Assembly: GCF_003391115.1 (NCBI RefSeq)
Contig: NZ_QTJP01000001.1
Span: 2,874,501 to 2,938,500 of the forward strand
Reading direction: 5' to 3'
Origin: Sphingomonas crusticola
GTDB taxonomy: Bacteria > Pseudomonadota > Alphaproteobacteria > Sphingomonadales > Sphingomonadaceae
DNA length: 64,000 bases
The translations under genes and the position numbers were made by a program. Positions 14,830-24,969 of this stretch are shown piece after piece (position 1 is the stretch's first letter; each line of letters opens with the position of its first letter). The notes under the pieces are model-generated. The model did no database searches, was not told the DNA's origin, and worked only from the letters and a program-made list of their open reading frames with translations.

Positions 14830-16869
14830 ATGTCCGGCGGGAGCATCGACGTGACGCCCACCAAGCTGCTGATCGGCCAAATCCTCATTGTTCTTGCGAT
14901 CGTGCTCGCGGGATTGTGGGCCGCAACACAGTGGGCCGCGTCGATGCTCGCCTATCAACCCGAGCTGGGCTCGCCCTGGCTCGTACTCGGGCATTGGCCG
15001 CTCTACCGGCCGTGGGCGCTGTTTCGCTGGTGGTATCATTATGATGCCTATGCCCGGCCGGTGTTCGACCGCGCCGGAATGCTTGCCGGCGCGAGCGGCT
15101 TCCTCGGCTGCGCCGCGGCGATGGCCGGCTCGCTGTGGCGGGCGCGGCAGACGCACCGGGTCACCACCTACGGTTCGGCGCGCTGGGCCTCATCGCGCGA
15201 GATCGAGCATGCGGGGCTGCATGGCGACAGCGGCATGGTGCTTGGCTGCCTGGAGGGACGCTACCTGCGCCACGCAGGGCCTGAACATGTCATGGCGTTC
15301 GCGCCGACCCGCTCGGGCAAGGGCGTCGGGCTGGTCGTCCCGACCCTGCTCTCGTGGACCGGCTCGGCGGTGATCCACGACATCAAGGGCGAAAATTGGA
15401 CGCTGACCGCCGGCTGGCGCGCGCTGTTCTCGCACTGCCTGCTGTTCAATCCGACCGACCCGCGCTCGGCGCGCTACAATCCCCTGCTCGAGGTACGGCG
15501 CGGCGCCGACGAGGTGCGCGACGTCCAGAATATCGCGGATATCCTGGTAGACCCGGAAGGCGCGCTCGAGCGGCGCAACCATTGGGAGAAGACCAGCCAC
15601 GCGCTGCTGGTCGGCGCCATCCTCCACATTCTCTATGCCGAAGAAGACAAGACGCTCGCCCGCGTCGCGACCTTCCTGTCCGATCCCGACCGCAGCTTCG
15701 TCGCCACGCTGCGCCAGATGATGACCACCAACCATCTCGGCACGCCCGAACGCCCGCAGGTCCACCCGGTGGTCGCCTCGGCCGCGCGCGAATTGCTCAA
15801 TAAGAGCGACAATGAGCGTTCCGGCGTGCTGTCGACCGCGATGTCGTTTCTCGGCCTCTATCGCGATCCGACCGTGGCCGCGGTCACCGCCACCTGCGAC
15901 TGGCGCATCGCCGACCTGATCGAAGGCGCGCGGCCGCTGTCGCTCTATCTGGCGATCCCGCCATCCGACATCAGCCGCACCAAGCCTTTGATGCGGCTCC
16001 TGCTCAACCAGATCGGCCGCCGGCTGACCGAGCGGCTCGACCATGGCCACGGCGCGCGGCGCCATCAGCTGCTGATGATGCTGGACGAATTCCCCGCGCT
16101 CGGCCGGCTCGACTTCTTCGAGACCAGCCTCGCCTTCATGGCGGGCTACGGCATCCGCGCCTTCCTGATCGCGCAGAGCCTCAACCAGATCGAGAAGGCC
16201 TATGGCGAGCATAATTCGATCCTCGACAATTGCCATGTGCGGGTGGCGTTCGCGACCAATGACGAGCGCACCGCTAAGCGCATCTCGGACGCGCTCGGCA
16301 CCGCCACCGAGCAGCGCGCGATGCGCAATTATGCCGGCCATCGGCTCGCGCCGTGGCTCGCCCACGTCATGGTCTCGCGCCAGGAAACCGCGCGCCCGCT
16401 GCTGACGCCGGGCGAGGTCATGCAACTGCCGGCAAGCGACGAACTCGTGCTCGTCTCCGGCTGCCCCCCGATCCGCGCCTCGAAGCTGCGTTATTATGAA
16501 GACCGCAGCTTTACCGCGCGGCTGCTGCCCGCGCCTCTGCTCGCCGACGGTTCCTATACCGATCGCCCGCGCCGGCGCGGGCATGACTGGGAAACATGCG
16601 TGGTCGCGCCCGATGCTGCGCGAGAGCCCGCCGCTGCGGACGGCTTCGGGGACGGGGAGGGCGGGCTTGAGCAGCAACGCTCGCCGGCGCTTGACGACGC
16701 GCAGCCCTGGGCGGTGGCGGAGGCCGATCCGGGCCAGCTGGCATTGCACGAGGACGACGAGACCGCGCCTGCCGATGCGCGCGCCTTCGAGCAGGCCGGC
16801 GGCTTGTCCCCCGTGCAACGCGCTTATGGCGCACGCGAGGCCGATCGCGACCTCGTGCCGGACCTGTGA
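14830..16869 (+). CDS. traG: TraG/VirD4 type IV coupling protein
   Basis: The 679-residue protein has two N-terminal membrane segments (about 13-40 and 85-105) and a cytoplasmic ATPase with Walker A APTRSGKG (158-165) and Walker B MMLDE with D419/E420. It couples DNA substrates to the conjugation channel. The last 100 residues are acidic and of low complexity. It is followed directly by the CopG-like gene and trbBCDEJLFGI, the usual order in sphingomonad and other alphaproteobacterial conjugative elements. Relaxase, TraF peptidase and replication genes that normally precede traG are absent from this window. Confidence 0.93.
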   Translation: MSGGSIDVTPTKLLIGQILIVLAIVLAGLWAATQWAASMLAYQPELGSPWLVLGHWPLYRPWALFRWWYHYDAYARPVFDRAGMLAGASGFLGCAAAMAGSLWRARQTHRVTTYGSARWASSREIEHAGLHGDSGMVLGCLEGRYLRHAGPEHVMAFAPTRSGKGVGLVVPTLLSWTGSAVIHDIKGENWTLTAGWRALFSHCLLFNPTDPRSARYNPLLEVRRGADEVRDVQNIADILVDPEGALERRNHWEKTSHALLVGAILHILYAEEDKTLARVATFLSDPDRSFVATLRQMMTTNHLGTPERPQVHPVVASAARELLNKSDNERSGVLSTAMSFLGLYRDPTVAAVTATCDWRIADLIEGARPLSLYLAIPPSDISRTKPLMRLLLNQIGRRLTERLDHGHGARRHQLLMMLDEFPALGRLDFFETSLAFMAGYGIRAFLIAQSLNQIEKAYGEHNSILDNCHVRVAFATNDERTAKRISDALGTATEQRAMRNYAGHRLAPWLAHVMVSRQETARPLLTPGEVMQLPASDELVLVSGCPPIRASKLRYYEDRSFTARLLPAPLLADGSYTDRPRRRGHDWETCVVAPDAAREPAAADGFGDGEGGLEQQRSPALDDAQPWAVAEADPGQLALHEDDETAPADARAFEQAGGLSPVQRAYGAREADRDLVPDL

Positions 16870-16876
16870 GCCGGTG

Positions 16877-17277
16877 ATGAAGGTCCGCCAGAACCTCTAT
16901 CTCGACCGCAAGGTCACCGACGCCTTGGAGGCGCTTGCCGCCGGCCCCGGCGGCAACAAGTCGCGCATCGTCAATGACGCGCTCGCCGGCTGGCTCGCGC
17001 GGCGCGCCTCCAGCCAGCTCGACGACATGCTCAAGCTGCGGCTCGACCGCATGTCGCGCGACCAGGCGCGCATCGCGCGCGATCTCGACATCCTGCTCGA
17101 AAGCTTCGCCTTGTTCGTGCGCTACCAGCTGCTGGTGACCGCGCCGCTGCCTGAAGCCGACACCGCCGCGCTCGCGGTCGGGCGCGACCGGTTCGAGAAA
17201 TTCATCGGCCAGGTCGGGCGCCAGCTTGCCTCGGGCAAGCGCACGCTGCGCGAGCCGGAGCCGGCGAAGGCGGCGTC

Positions 17278-17281
<4 letters not shown>
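16877..17281 (+). CDS. CopG-type ribbon-helix-helix protein of the trb operon
   Basis: The 134-residue protein starts MKVRQNLYLDRKVTDALEAL, a ribbon-helix-helix strand and helix, followed by GGNKSRIVNDALAGWLARR. The rest is helical and charged. I took the ATG at 16877, eight bases after the traG stop; the open frame upstream overlaps traG in another frame. The stop overlaps the trbB GTG by four bases. Such proteins are usual between traG and trbB and may repress the operon or act at the transfer origin. Confidence 0.85.
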
Positions 17282-18257
<976 letters not shown>

Positions 18258-18261
<4 letters not shown>

Positions 18262-18593
18262 CCATGCAGCATCGTGTCGGCCATGCCCGCCTGTTCCTCA
18301 CCGGTGTCGGCATCGGTATCGCCCTCAATGGCACCGCGCCCGCTTATGCGAGCGGCTCGGGCATGCCGTGGGAGCAGCCGCTCCAGCAGGTGCTCGAATC
18401 CGTCCAGGGCCCGGTCGCCAAGATCGTGGCGGTGATGATCATCATCACCACCGGCCTGACGCTCGCCTTCGGCGAGACCGCCGGTGGATTCCGCCGCCTC
18501 ATCCAGATCGTGTTCGGCCTGTCGATCGCGTTCGCCGCCTCCTCTTTCTTCCTGTCCTTCTTCAGCTTCGGCGGCGGAGCGCTGGTCGCATGA
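18258..18593 (+). CDS. trbC: TrbC pilin (VirB2-like)
   Basis: The 111-residue protein has an N-terminal signal segment ending in APAYASGSG, then two hydrophobic segments (IVAVMIIITTGLTLAF and IVFGLSIAFAASSFFLSFF). This is the pattern of VirB2/TrbC prepilins, which are processed and form the conjugative pilus. It overlaps both neighbours by four bases. Confidence 0.92.
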
Positions 18594-18850
18594 GCGCGCC
18601 TGAAGGTCTCGAGGTGCCGATCCACGCCAGCCTCGGCCAGCCGATCCTGCTCGGCGGCGCGCCGCGTGGGCTCGCGATCGTCACCGGTACCGCCGCCGCC
18701 GCCGTCGGGCTCGGCCTTCAGCAGCTGGTGGCGGGGCTGGTATTGTGGGTGGTCGGCCATAGCCTGTGCGTGATGGCGGCGCGGCGCGACGCCGACTTCC
18801 TGCCGGTGCTGCTGCGCCACCTGCGCCAGCGGAGCTACTGGTCGTGCTGA
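18590..18850 (+). CDS. trbD: TrbD (VirB3-like) inner membrane protein
   Basis: The 86-residue protein starts MSAPEGLEVPIHASLGQPIL, which is the typical TrbD/VirB3 N-terminus, and has one long hydrophobic region (AIVTGTAAAAVGLGLQQLV ... LVLWVVGHSL). I took the ATG overlapping the trbC stop, because the longer in-frame extension lies antisense-like within trbC. It overlaps trbE by seven bases. Confidence 0.88.
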   Translation: MSAPEGLEVPIHASLGQPILLGGAPRGLAIVTGTAAAAVGLGLQQLVAGLVLWVVGHSLCVMAARRDADFLPVLLRHLRQRSYWSC

Positions 18851-21291
18851 AGCTCGCCGAATATCGCCAGCGCGCCGACCGCCTCGCCGACCATCTGCCG
18901 TGGGCGGCGATGGTGGCGCCCGGCGTCATCCTCAACAAGGATGGCAGCTTCCAGCGCAGCTTCGCCTATCGCGGCCCGGACCTGGAAAGCGCGAGCGACG
19001 TCGAACTGATCGCGGTCTGCGCGCGCGTCAATAACGCGCTCAAGCGGTTCGGCTCGGGCTGGGCCTTCTTCTTTGAGGCATCGCGGGTGGAGGCGCAGGC
19101 CTATCCCGCCAGCGACTTCCCCGAGCCCGCCTCCTGGCTGGTCGACGAGGAGCGCCGCGCCGCGTTCGAGGCGGCGGGCGCGCATTTCGAAAGCCGCTAC
19201 ATCGCGACCTTGTTGTGGCTGCCGCCGGCCGATGCCGAGGACGCGGCCGGCCGCTCGCTGGTCCAGCGGCCGGACGGCGCCAAGGCGCGCGACTGGCGCG
19301 CCGAGCTCGCCCGCTTCGTCGCCGAGAGCCTGCGCTTGTTCGACCTGCTCGATCACGTTCTCGCCGAGATCCGGCTGATGTCGGCCGACGAGACCCTGAC
19401 CTACCTCCATGGCGCAATCTCGACCCGGCGCCATGCGGTGCGGTTGCCCGAGACGCCCTTTTATCTCGACGTCCTGCTCGCCGACACGCCGCTGACCGGC
19501 GGGCTCGCGCCGCGCCTCGGCGACATGCATCTGGCGACGCTCACCATCACCGGCTTTCCCAACCTAAGCCGCCCGGGGCTGCTCGACGCGCTTAACCATT
19601 TAGGCTTCGAATATCGCTGGATGACGCGCTTCCTCGCGCTCGACAAGAAGGCGGCGAGCCGCGCGCTCACCCGCATCCGCCGGCAATGGTTCAACAAGCG
19701 CAAGTCGGTCACCGCGCTGCTGCGCGAGGTGATGTACAACCAGCCGGCGCAATTGCTCGACAGCGACGCCGACAACAAGGTCGTCGACGCCGATCTCGCG
19801 TTGCAGGAGCTCGGCGGCGACCATGTCGCCTTCGGTTATTTGACCACCACCATCACGCTCGCCGACCGCTCGGGCGAGGCGCTCGCCGCCAAGCTGCGCG
19901 AGGTCGAGCGGATCGTGAACGGCCTCGGCTTCGTCGCCATGCGCGAAAGCGTCAATGCGGTCGAAGCCTGGCTGTCGTCTTTGCCCGGCCACGTCTACGC
20001 CAATGTCCGCCAGCCGCCGGTGCACACGCTCAACCTCGCGCACCTGATGCCGCTGTCGGCCGCCTGGGCCGGGCCCGCCAGCGACCGGCACCTCGCCGCG
20101 CCACCCTTGCTCTACGCGCAGACCGACGGGGTGACCCCGTTCCGGCTGGCGGTGCACGTTGGCGATGTCGGCCACATGCTGGTGGTCGGTCCGACGGGCG
20201 CGGGCAAGTCGGTGCTGCTGGCGCTGATGGCGCTTCAGTTCCGGCGCTATGCGGGCGGGCAGGTCATCCTGTTCGACAAGGGACGCTCCGCGCGCGGGGC
20301 CGTGCTCGCCGGTGGCGGCCTCCATCATATGCTGGGCGTCGCGGCCGACGATCAGGGTCTCGCCTTCCAGCCGCTGCGCGACATTGGCGGGGACGCCGAA
20401 CGTGCCTGGGCGGCGGAGTGGATCGGCGCGCTGATCGAGCAGCAGGGCGTGCCGCTCACGCCCGATCACAAGGATGCGCTCTGGACCGCGCTCACCAGCC
20501 TCGCCTCCGCCCCCATGCACGAGCGCACGCTGACCGGCCTGTCGATGGTGCTGCAGTCCAATGCGCTGCGGGCCGCACTGCAGCCGTTCACGCTCGAGGG
20601 GCCCTATGGCGCGCTGCTCGATGCCGCGGACGAATCCCTGCGCGGTGCGGACCTGCAATGTTTCGAGATGGAAGCGCTGATGGCCACGCCGGGGCTGGTC
20701 GCGCCGGTCCTGTCCTTCCTGTTCCACCGGCTCGAGGCGCGCTTCGACGGGCGCCCGACCTTGCTGATGCTGGACGAGGCGTGGCTGTTCCTCGACCATC
20801 CTTTGTTCGCCGGGCGCATCCGCGAGTGGCTGAAGACCCTGCGCAAGCGCAACGTCGCCGTCGTCTTCGCCACCCAGAGTCTGGCCGACATAGCGGCGAG
20901 CAGCATCGCGCCTGCGATCATCGAGAGCTGCCCGCAGCGCATCTTCCTGCCCAACGATCGCGCGAGCGAGCCGCAGTCGCAGGCCGCCTACCAGCGGTTC
21001 GGGCTCAACGAGCGCCAGCTCACGCTCATCGCGCGGGCGACGCCCAAGCGGCATTATTACCTGCAGTCGGCGCGGGGTAACCGCCTGTTCGAACTGGGAC
21101 TGGGACCGGTCGGGCTGGCCCTGTGCGGCAGCAGCGGCGCGGACAGCCAAAGGCATATCGATGCCGCGCTCGAGGCCGGCGGGCGCACCGGCTTCCTCGC
21201 AGCATTCCTCACCGCCGCCGGCCTCGGCTGGGCCGCGCGCATGGCTGCCGACTTCTCGTCCCCCGTATCCCCAAAAGGAGAAGGTTTATGA
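18844..21291 (+). CDS. trbE: TrbE/VirB4-type conjugal transfer ATPase
   Basis: The protein is 815 residues from the GTG at 18844, which begins VLKLAEYRQRADRLADHLPW, the usual TrbE start; the longer frame to 18766 overlaps trbD and was rejected. Walker A is GPTGAGKS (449-456) and Walker B is LLMLDEAWLF (640-649), followed by the Q-containing ATQSLAD motif. VirB4-family ATPases are essential for assembling the conjugation channel. It ends in an ATGA overlap with trbJ. Confidence 0.93.
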   Translation: MLKLAEYRQRADRLADHLPWAAMVAPGVILNKDGSFQRSFAYRGPDLESASDVELIAVCARVNNALKRFGSGWAFFFEASRVEAQAYPASDFPEPASWLVDEERRAAFEAAGAHFESRYIATLLWLPPADAEDAAGRSLVQRPDGAKARDWRAELARFVAESLRLFDLLDHVLAEIRLMSADETLTYLHGAISTRRHAVRLPETPFYLDVLLADTPLTGGLAPRLGDMHLATLTITGFPNLSRPGLLDALNHLGFEYRWMTRFLALDKKAASRALTRIRRQWFNKRKSVTALLREVMYNQPAQLLDSDADNKVVDADLALQELGGDHVAFGYLTTTITLADRSGEALAAKLREVERIVNGLGFVAMRESVNAVEAWLSSLPGHVYANVRQPPVHTLNLAHLMPLSAAWAGPASDRHLAAPPLLYAQTDGVTPFRLAVHVGDVGHMLVVGPTGAGKSVLLALMALQFRRYAGGQVILFDKGRSARGAVLAGGGLHHMLGVAADDQGLAFQPLRDIGGDAERAWAAEWIGALIEQQGVPLTPDHKDALWTALTSLASAPMHERTLTGLSMVLQSNALRAALQPFTLEGPYGALLDAADESLRGADLQCFEMEALMATPGLVAPVLSFLFHRLEARFDGRPTLLMLDEAWLFLDHPLFAGRIREWLKTLRKRNVAVVFATQSLADIAASSIAPAIIESCPQRIFLPNDRASEPQSQAAYQRFGLNERQLTLIARATPKRHYYLQSARGNRLFELGLGPVGLALCGSSGADSQRHIDAALEAGGRTGFLAAFLTAAGLGWAARMAADFSSPVSPKGEGL

Positions 21292-22043
21292 CTGTGCTAA
21301 ACTTCGTGCGCGACCGCCGCATCGGCCTGGCCGCGATTGCTGCGATTGGCGGTGTCGGCCTGGCGGTGGTGGGCGGGCCGCATTGTCCATCGGCGCATGC
21401 GCAGCTCACCGTGTTCGATGCCGGCAATTATGCGCAGAATGCGCTCACCGCCGCGCGCGCGCTGCAGCAGATCAACAATCAGATCCAGGCGCTCCAGAAC
21501 CAGACGACGATGCTGGCCAATATGGCGCGCAACCTCAAGCAGGCGAGCTTCCCCGAGGTGGAGCGCCTCACCCAGTCGCTCACCGCGATCGACAAGTTGA
21601 TGGGGCAGGGGCAGGGGATCACGTTCAAGGCCGGCGATCTCGACGGCCAGTTCGACCGGCTGTTCCCGCAATCGCCGCCGACCGACACGAGTTCGGCCGC
21701 GCTTGCCGTGCAGGCCAAGGCGCGGCTCGACGCCGCCACCGCCGCTTTCCGCCAGACGATGCAGGTGCAGAGCGAGATCGTCACCGCGGTCCAGGACGAT
21801 GCGCCGACGCTCGCGGCCCTGATCGCGCGCAGCCAGGGGGCGCAAGGCGGGCTTGAGGCGGCGCAGGTGACGAACCAGCTGCTGGCACTCGCGTCCAAGC
21901 AGCAGTTCCAGATCCAGAACCTGATCGCGGCGCAATTCAGGGCACAGGCGATCGAGCGGCAGGCGCGCGCGCAGAGCGCGAGCGATGCGCGCAATGCCAC
22001 CCGGCGCTTCATCGGCAACGGGCACATCTACACGCCGCAATAA
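21288..22043 (+). CDS. trbJ: TrbJ (VirB5-like) periplasmic protein
   Basis: The 251-residue protein has a long signal peptide (IGLAAIAAIGGVGLAVVGG to SAHA-QLTVFDAGN) and a helical mature part with repeated Gln/Asn-rich segments (QQINNQIQALQNQTTMLANM). These features match TrbJ, a minor pilus-associated periplasmic component and entry-exclusion neighbour. It overlaps trbE and is 34 bp from trbL. Confidence 0.9.
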   Translation: MTVLNFVRDRRIGLAAIAAIGGVGLAVVGGPHCPSAHAQLTVFDAGNYAQNALTAARALQQINNQIQALQNQTTMLANMARNLKQASFPEVERLTQSLTAIDKLMGQGQGITFKAGDLDGQFDRLFPQSPPTDTSSAALAVQAKARLDAATAAFRQTMQVQSEIVTAVQDDAPTLAALIARSQGAQGGLEAAQVTNQLLALASKQQFQIQNLIAAQFRAQAIERQARAQSASDARNATRRFIGNGHIYTPQ

Positions 22044-22077
22044 ACCGGCACTTTTCTCCACGTAGAGGTCGGACAAC

Positions 22078-23370
22078 GTGCGCGACATCAACGTCATCGA
22101 TCAATTCCTGCAGACCTTCATCCGCTACATCGACAGCGGTTTCGGTCTGCTCGGACCCGACGTGCGATTCCTGACCGCGACGCTGATCGGGATCGACATC
22201 ACGCTTGCCGGCCTGTTCTGGGCGATGGGAGGCGAGAGCGACGTGCTCGCACGCCTGATCCGCAAGATCCTCTACGTCGGCGCGTTCGCCTACATCATCA
22301 ACCAATTCTCCACGCTCGCCGACATCATCTTCCGGTCGTTCGCGGCGGCGGGCCTCACCGCCGGCGGCGGCCGCATGACCTCCGATCAGCTGCTCCAGCC
22401 CGGGACCCTCGCGGGCACCGGCTTCACCGCGGCGTGGCCGCTGCTTGATCAGATTTCGAAGCTGGCGGGCTTCACCACCTTCTTCGACAATTTCCTGACG
22501 ATCATCGTCCTGCTGTTCGCCTGGGGGCTGGTGATCCTCGCTTTCTTCATCCTGGCGGTGCAGGTTTTCGTCACCATCCTCGAGTTCAAGCTGACCGCGC
22601 TCGCCGGTTTCGTACTGGTGCCGTTCGCCTTGTGGAATCGCACCGCCTTCCTGGCTGAGCGCGTGCTCGGCCATGTCGTCTCGTCCGGCATCAAGGTGAT
22701 GGTGCTGGCGGTGATCGTCGGCATCGGATCCAATATCTTCAGCGACTTCACCGACAGCCTCAACGGGCAGGAACCCGACATCGCGCAGGCGATGAGCCTC
22801 GCGCTGGCCTCGCTCACCTTGTTCGGCCTCGGCATCTTCGGGCCCGGCATCGCCTCCGGCCTGGTCGCAGGCGCACCCCAGCTCGGCGCAGGGGCGGCGC
22901 TGGGCACCGCCGCCGGGGCGGCAGGGGTGACCGCGCTCGGCGGGCTGGCGACGGTGGGCGCGGTGCGTGCCGCCGGCGGCGGGGCGCTTTCCGCGGTGCG
23001 CGCCGGAACCACCATGGCGGCGGCGGCGCATGCCGCCTACGAACTCGGCCAGACCGCGTCGGGCTCGAACAGCTTCGGTGCCGGCATGCATGGCGTGGCG
23101 CGCGCCGCCGGCAATGCTGCGCGCGGCTCGGTCAGCGAGGGCCTCGGCCTGCGCGCGGCGGCCAACCGCGGGCGCGACGCCGCGTGGAATGCCATGGCCG
23201 GCCACGGCCCCGCCGCCCCCGGCACGCCGCAACCGACCGCGCCTGCCTGGGCGACGGCCATGCGGCGGCAGGAGGCGCGCCATCACGGCCAGGCCGCCGT
23301 CCAGACGCTGCGCGAGGGCGATCGTGGCGGCGCCTCGGCGGCGCCCGACATCCGTGAAAAGGAGGAGTGA
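22078..23370 (+). CDS. trbL: TrbL (VirB6-like) membrane channel protein
   Basis: The 430-residue protein begins at GTG with MRDINVIDQFLQTFIRYIDSGFGLL and contains five to six hydrophobic segments up to residue 270, followed by an Ala/Gly-rich, then basic C-terminus of low complexity. This is the polytopic TrbL family, a component of the inner membrane channel. trbF begins one base after its stop. Confidence 0.92.
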   Translation: MRDINVIDQFLQTFIRYIDSGFGLLGPDVRFLTATLIGIDITLAGLFWAMGGESDVLARLIRKILYVGAFAYIINQFSTLADIIFRSFAAAGLTAGGGRMTSDQLLQPGTLAGTGFTAAWPLLDQISKLAGFTTFFDNFLTIIVLLFAWGLVILAFFILAVQVFVTILEFKLTALAGFVLVPFALWNRTAFLAERVLGHVVSSGIKVMVLAVIVGIGSNIFSDFTDSLNGQEPDIAQAMSLALASLTLFGLGIFGPGIASGLVAGAPQLGAGAALGTAAGAAGVTALGGLATVGAVRAAGGGALSAVRAGTTMAAAAHAAYELGQTASGSNSFGAGMHGVARAAGNAARGSVSEGLGLRAAANRGRDAAWNAMAGHGPAAPGTPQPTAPAWATAMRRQEARHHGQAAVQTLREGDRGGASAAPDIREKEE

Positions 23371-23371
23371 G

Positions 23372-24121
23372 ATGATCTTCAGGCGCAGCATCCAGCGCTA
23401 TGGCCGCACCCCGCCCGCCGAGACGCCTTTCCAGCGCGCGGGCCAGATCTGGGACGACCGGCTCGGGGCGGCACGCGTGCAGGCGCGTAACTGGCGGCTG
23501 GTCGCGTTCGGCATGCTCGGCATGTCGGCCGCGATGGCGGGCGGACTGCTGTGGCAATCGCAACAGAGCCGGCTTGTGCCTTATGTGGTCGAGGTTGATC
23601 GCCTGGGCGAGCCGCAGGCGCTCAGCCCCGCCGACGCGAAATTCCGGCCGACCGATCCGCAGATTGCGTGGGGCGTGGCGCGCTTCATCGAGGACGTTCG
23701 CACCGTCTCGCTCGACCCGGTGCTGATGCGCCGCCAATGGCTGCGGGCCTATGATTTCGTGACCGATCGCGGGGCCCAGTTCCTCGGCGACTATGCCCGG
23801 CGCGCCGATCCGTTCGCCCATATCGGCGAGCAGACCGCGTCGGTGGAGGTGACCAATGTCGTGCGTGCCTCCGATCGCACCTTCCAGGTGAAATGGGTGG
23901 AGACGACCTTCCAACGCGGCGCGCGCGTCGCCGTGGCGCATTGGACCGCCTTCGTGACCCTGCAGCTCAAGCCGCCCGCCACCGCCGACACGCTGCGGCG
24001 CAATCCGCTCGGCCTTTATGTCGATGCGATCGACTGGAGCCGCGAACTCGAACTCGCAGCGCCGCCGCCTGCACCCGCTCCCCTTCCTGCACCCCACACC
24101 GTCGAGGAGACTGCATCATGA
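23372..24121 (+). CDS. trbF: TrbF (VirB8-like) assembly factor
   Basis: This 249-residue protein has a short cytoplasmic N-terminus, one membrane segment (LVAFGMLGMSAAMAGGLLW, about 42-60) and a periplasmic domain with VPYVVEVDRLGE, a TrbF/VirB8 hallmark. It nucleates the type IV secretion core. I took the ATG after the GGAGGAG site at 23360; the longer frame overlaps trbL. Its C-terminus is Pro/Ala-rich. It overlaps trbG (ATGA). Confidence 0.92.
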   Translation: MIFRRSIQRYGRTPPAETPFQRAGQIWDDRLGAARVQARNWRLVAFGMLGMSAAMAGGLLWQSQQSRLVPYVVEVDRLGEPQALSPADAKFRPTDPQIAWGVARFIEDVRTVSLDPVLMRRQWLRAYDFVTDRGAQFLGDYARRADPFAHIGEQTASVEVTNVVRASDRTFQVKWVETTFQRGARVAVAHWTAFVTLQLKPPATADTLRRNPLGLYVDAIDWSRELELAAPPPAPAPLPAPHTVEETAS

Positions 24122-24969
24122 CCCCTTTGTCATCATGGTCCGCCTTTGCCGCCGCGGCTTTTGTCGCGCTACCTGCATTCGCCGCCGATCCGGCGAAGCG
24201 GCAGCCGATGGCTGCCGCCGCCACGGTCGAGCGCGCCAACCGGACGGCCACGATCGCGCCGACCGGTGCGGCCTTCGTCAATGCCAACCAGGTCTATCCG
24301 TTCGCGGACGGTGCGATCTACCAGGTCCTGACCGCGCCCGAGCGCATCACCGATATCGAGCTGCAACCGGGTGAGGCGCTGGGCGCGGTCGCGAGCGGGG
24401 ATACGGCGCGCTGGCTGATTGGCGATACCACCAGCGGCAGCGGCGAGGGCAAACGCAGCCATGTGCTGGTCAAGCCGTTCGCGCCAAACCTGCGCACCAA
24501 CCTGATCATCACGACCGATCGGCGTACCTACCATCTGACGCTCGCCAGCACGCGCGGCGCGTCCATGTCGGCCTTGTCCTGGACCTACCCTGCCGAGGGG
24601 TTGCTCGCGCTGCACAAGGCGCAAGCCGAGCGTGACCAGGCCCAGCCGATCGCGCCCGGGATCAGCCCCGACCAGCTTAACTTCAACTATGCGGTCACCG
24701 GTCCCGCCACCGCATGGCGGCCGCTGCGTGCGTTCGATGACGGCCGGCAGACCTTCATCGAATTCCCACCGGCGCTTGGCGCCGGCGAGGCGCCGCCCTT
24801 GTTTCTCCTCGACCATGGCGGGGTGCAACTGGTCAACTACCGCGTCAGCGGCCATTATTACATCGTCGACCGGCTGTTCGAGACCGCCGAGCTGCGCATC
24901 GGCGGCAAGGACGCCACGACGGTTCGCATCACGAAGCAAGCGGTCGGCAAGGGCGGACGGCCGTCATGA
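24118..24969 (+). CDS. trbG: TrbG (VirB9-like) outer core protein
   Basis: The 283-residue protein has a signal peptide ending ALPAFA-AD and the VirB9/TrbG pattern: VYPFADGAIYQVLTAPERI, a central NLIITTDRRTYHLTL and a C-terminal FIEFPPAL ... LVNYRVSGHYYIVDRLF region. With TrbI it forms the outer-membrane core complex. It overlaps trbF and trbI by four bases each. Confidence 0.93.
   Translation: MTPLSSWSAFAAAAFVALPAFAADPAKRQPMAAAATVERANRTATIAPTGAAFVNANQVYPFADGAIYQVLTAPERITDIELQPGEALGAVASGDTARWLIGDTTSGSGEGKRSHVLVKPFAPNLRTNLIITTDRRTYHLTLASTRGASMSALSWTYPAEGLLALHKAQAERDQAQPIAPGISPDQLNFNYAVTGPATAWRPLRAFDDGRQTFIEFPPALGAGEAPPLFLLDHGGVQLVNYRVSGHYYIVDRLFETAELRIGGKDATTVRITKQAVGKGGRPS

Noticed and set aside
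15190-16818. Long open frame on the minus strand opposite traG (542 codons)
   Set aside because: It is Arg/His/Gly-rich and lies fully antisense to a clear TraG gene. GC-rich codon use creates such frames. The same applies to 1034-1972 (-), 19600-21156 (-), 22009-23391 (-), 28529-30352 (+), 40652-42625 (-) and 54685-56223 (-).
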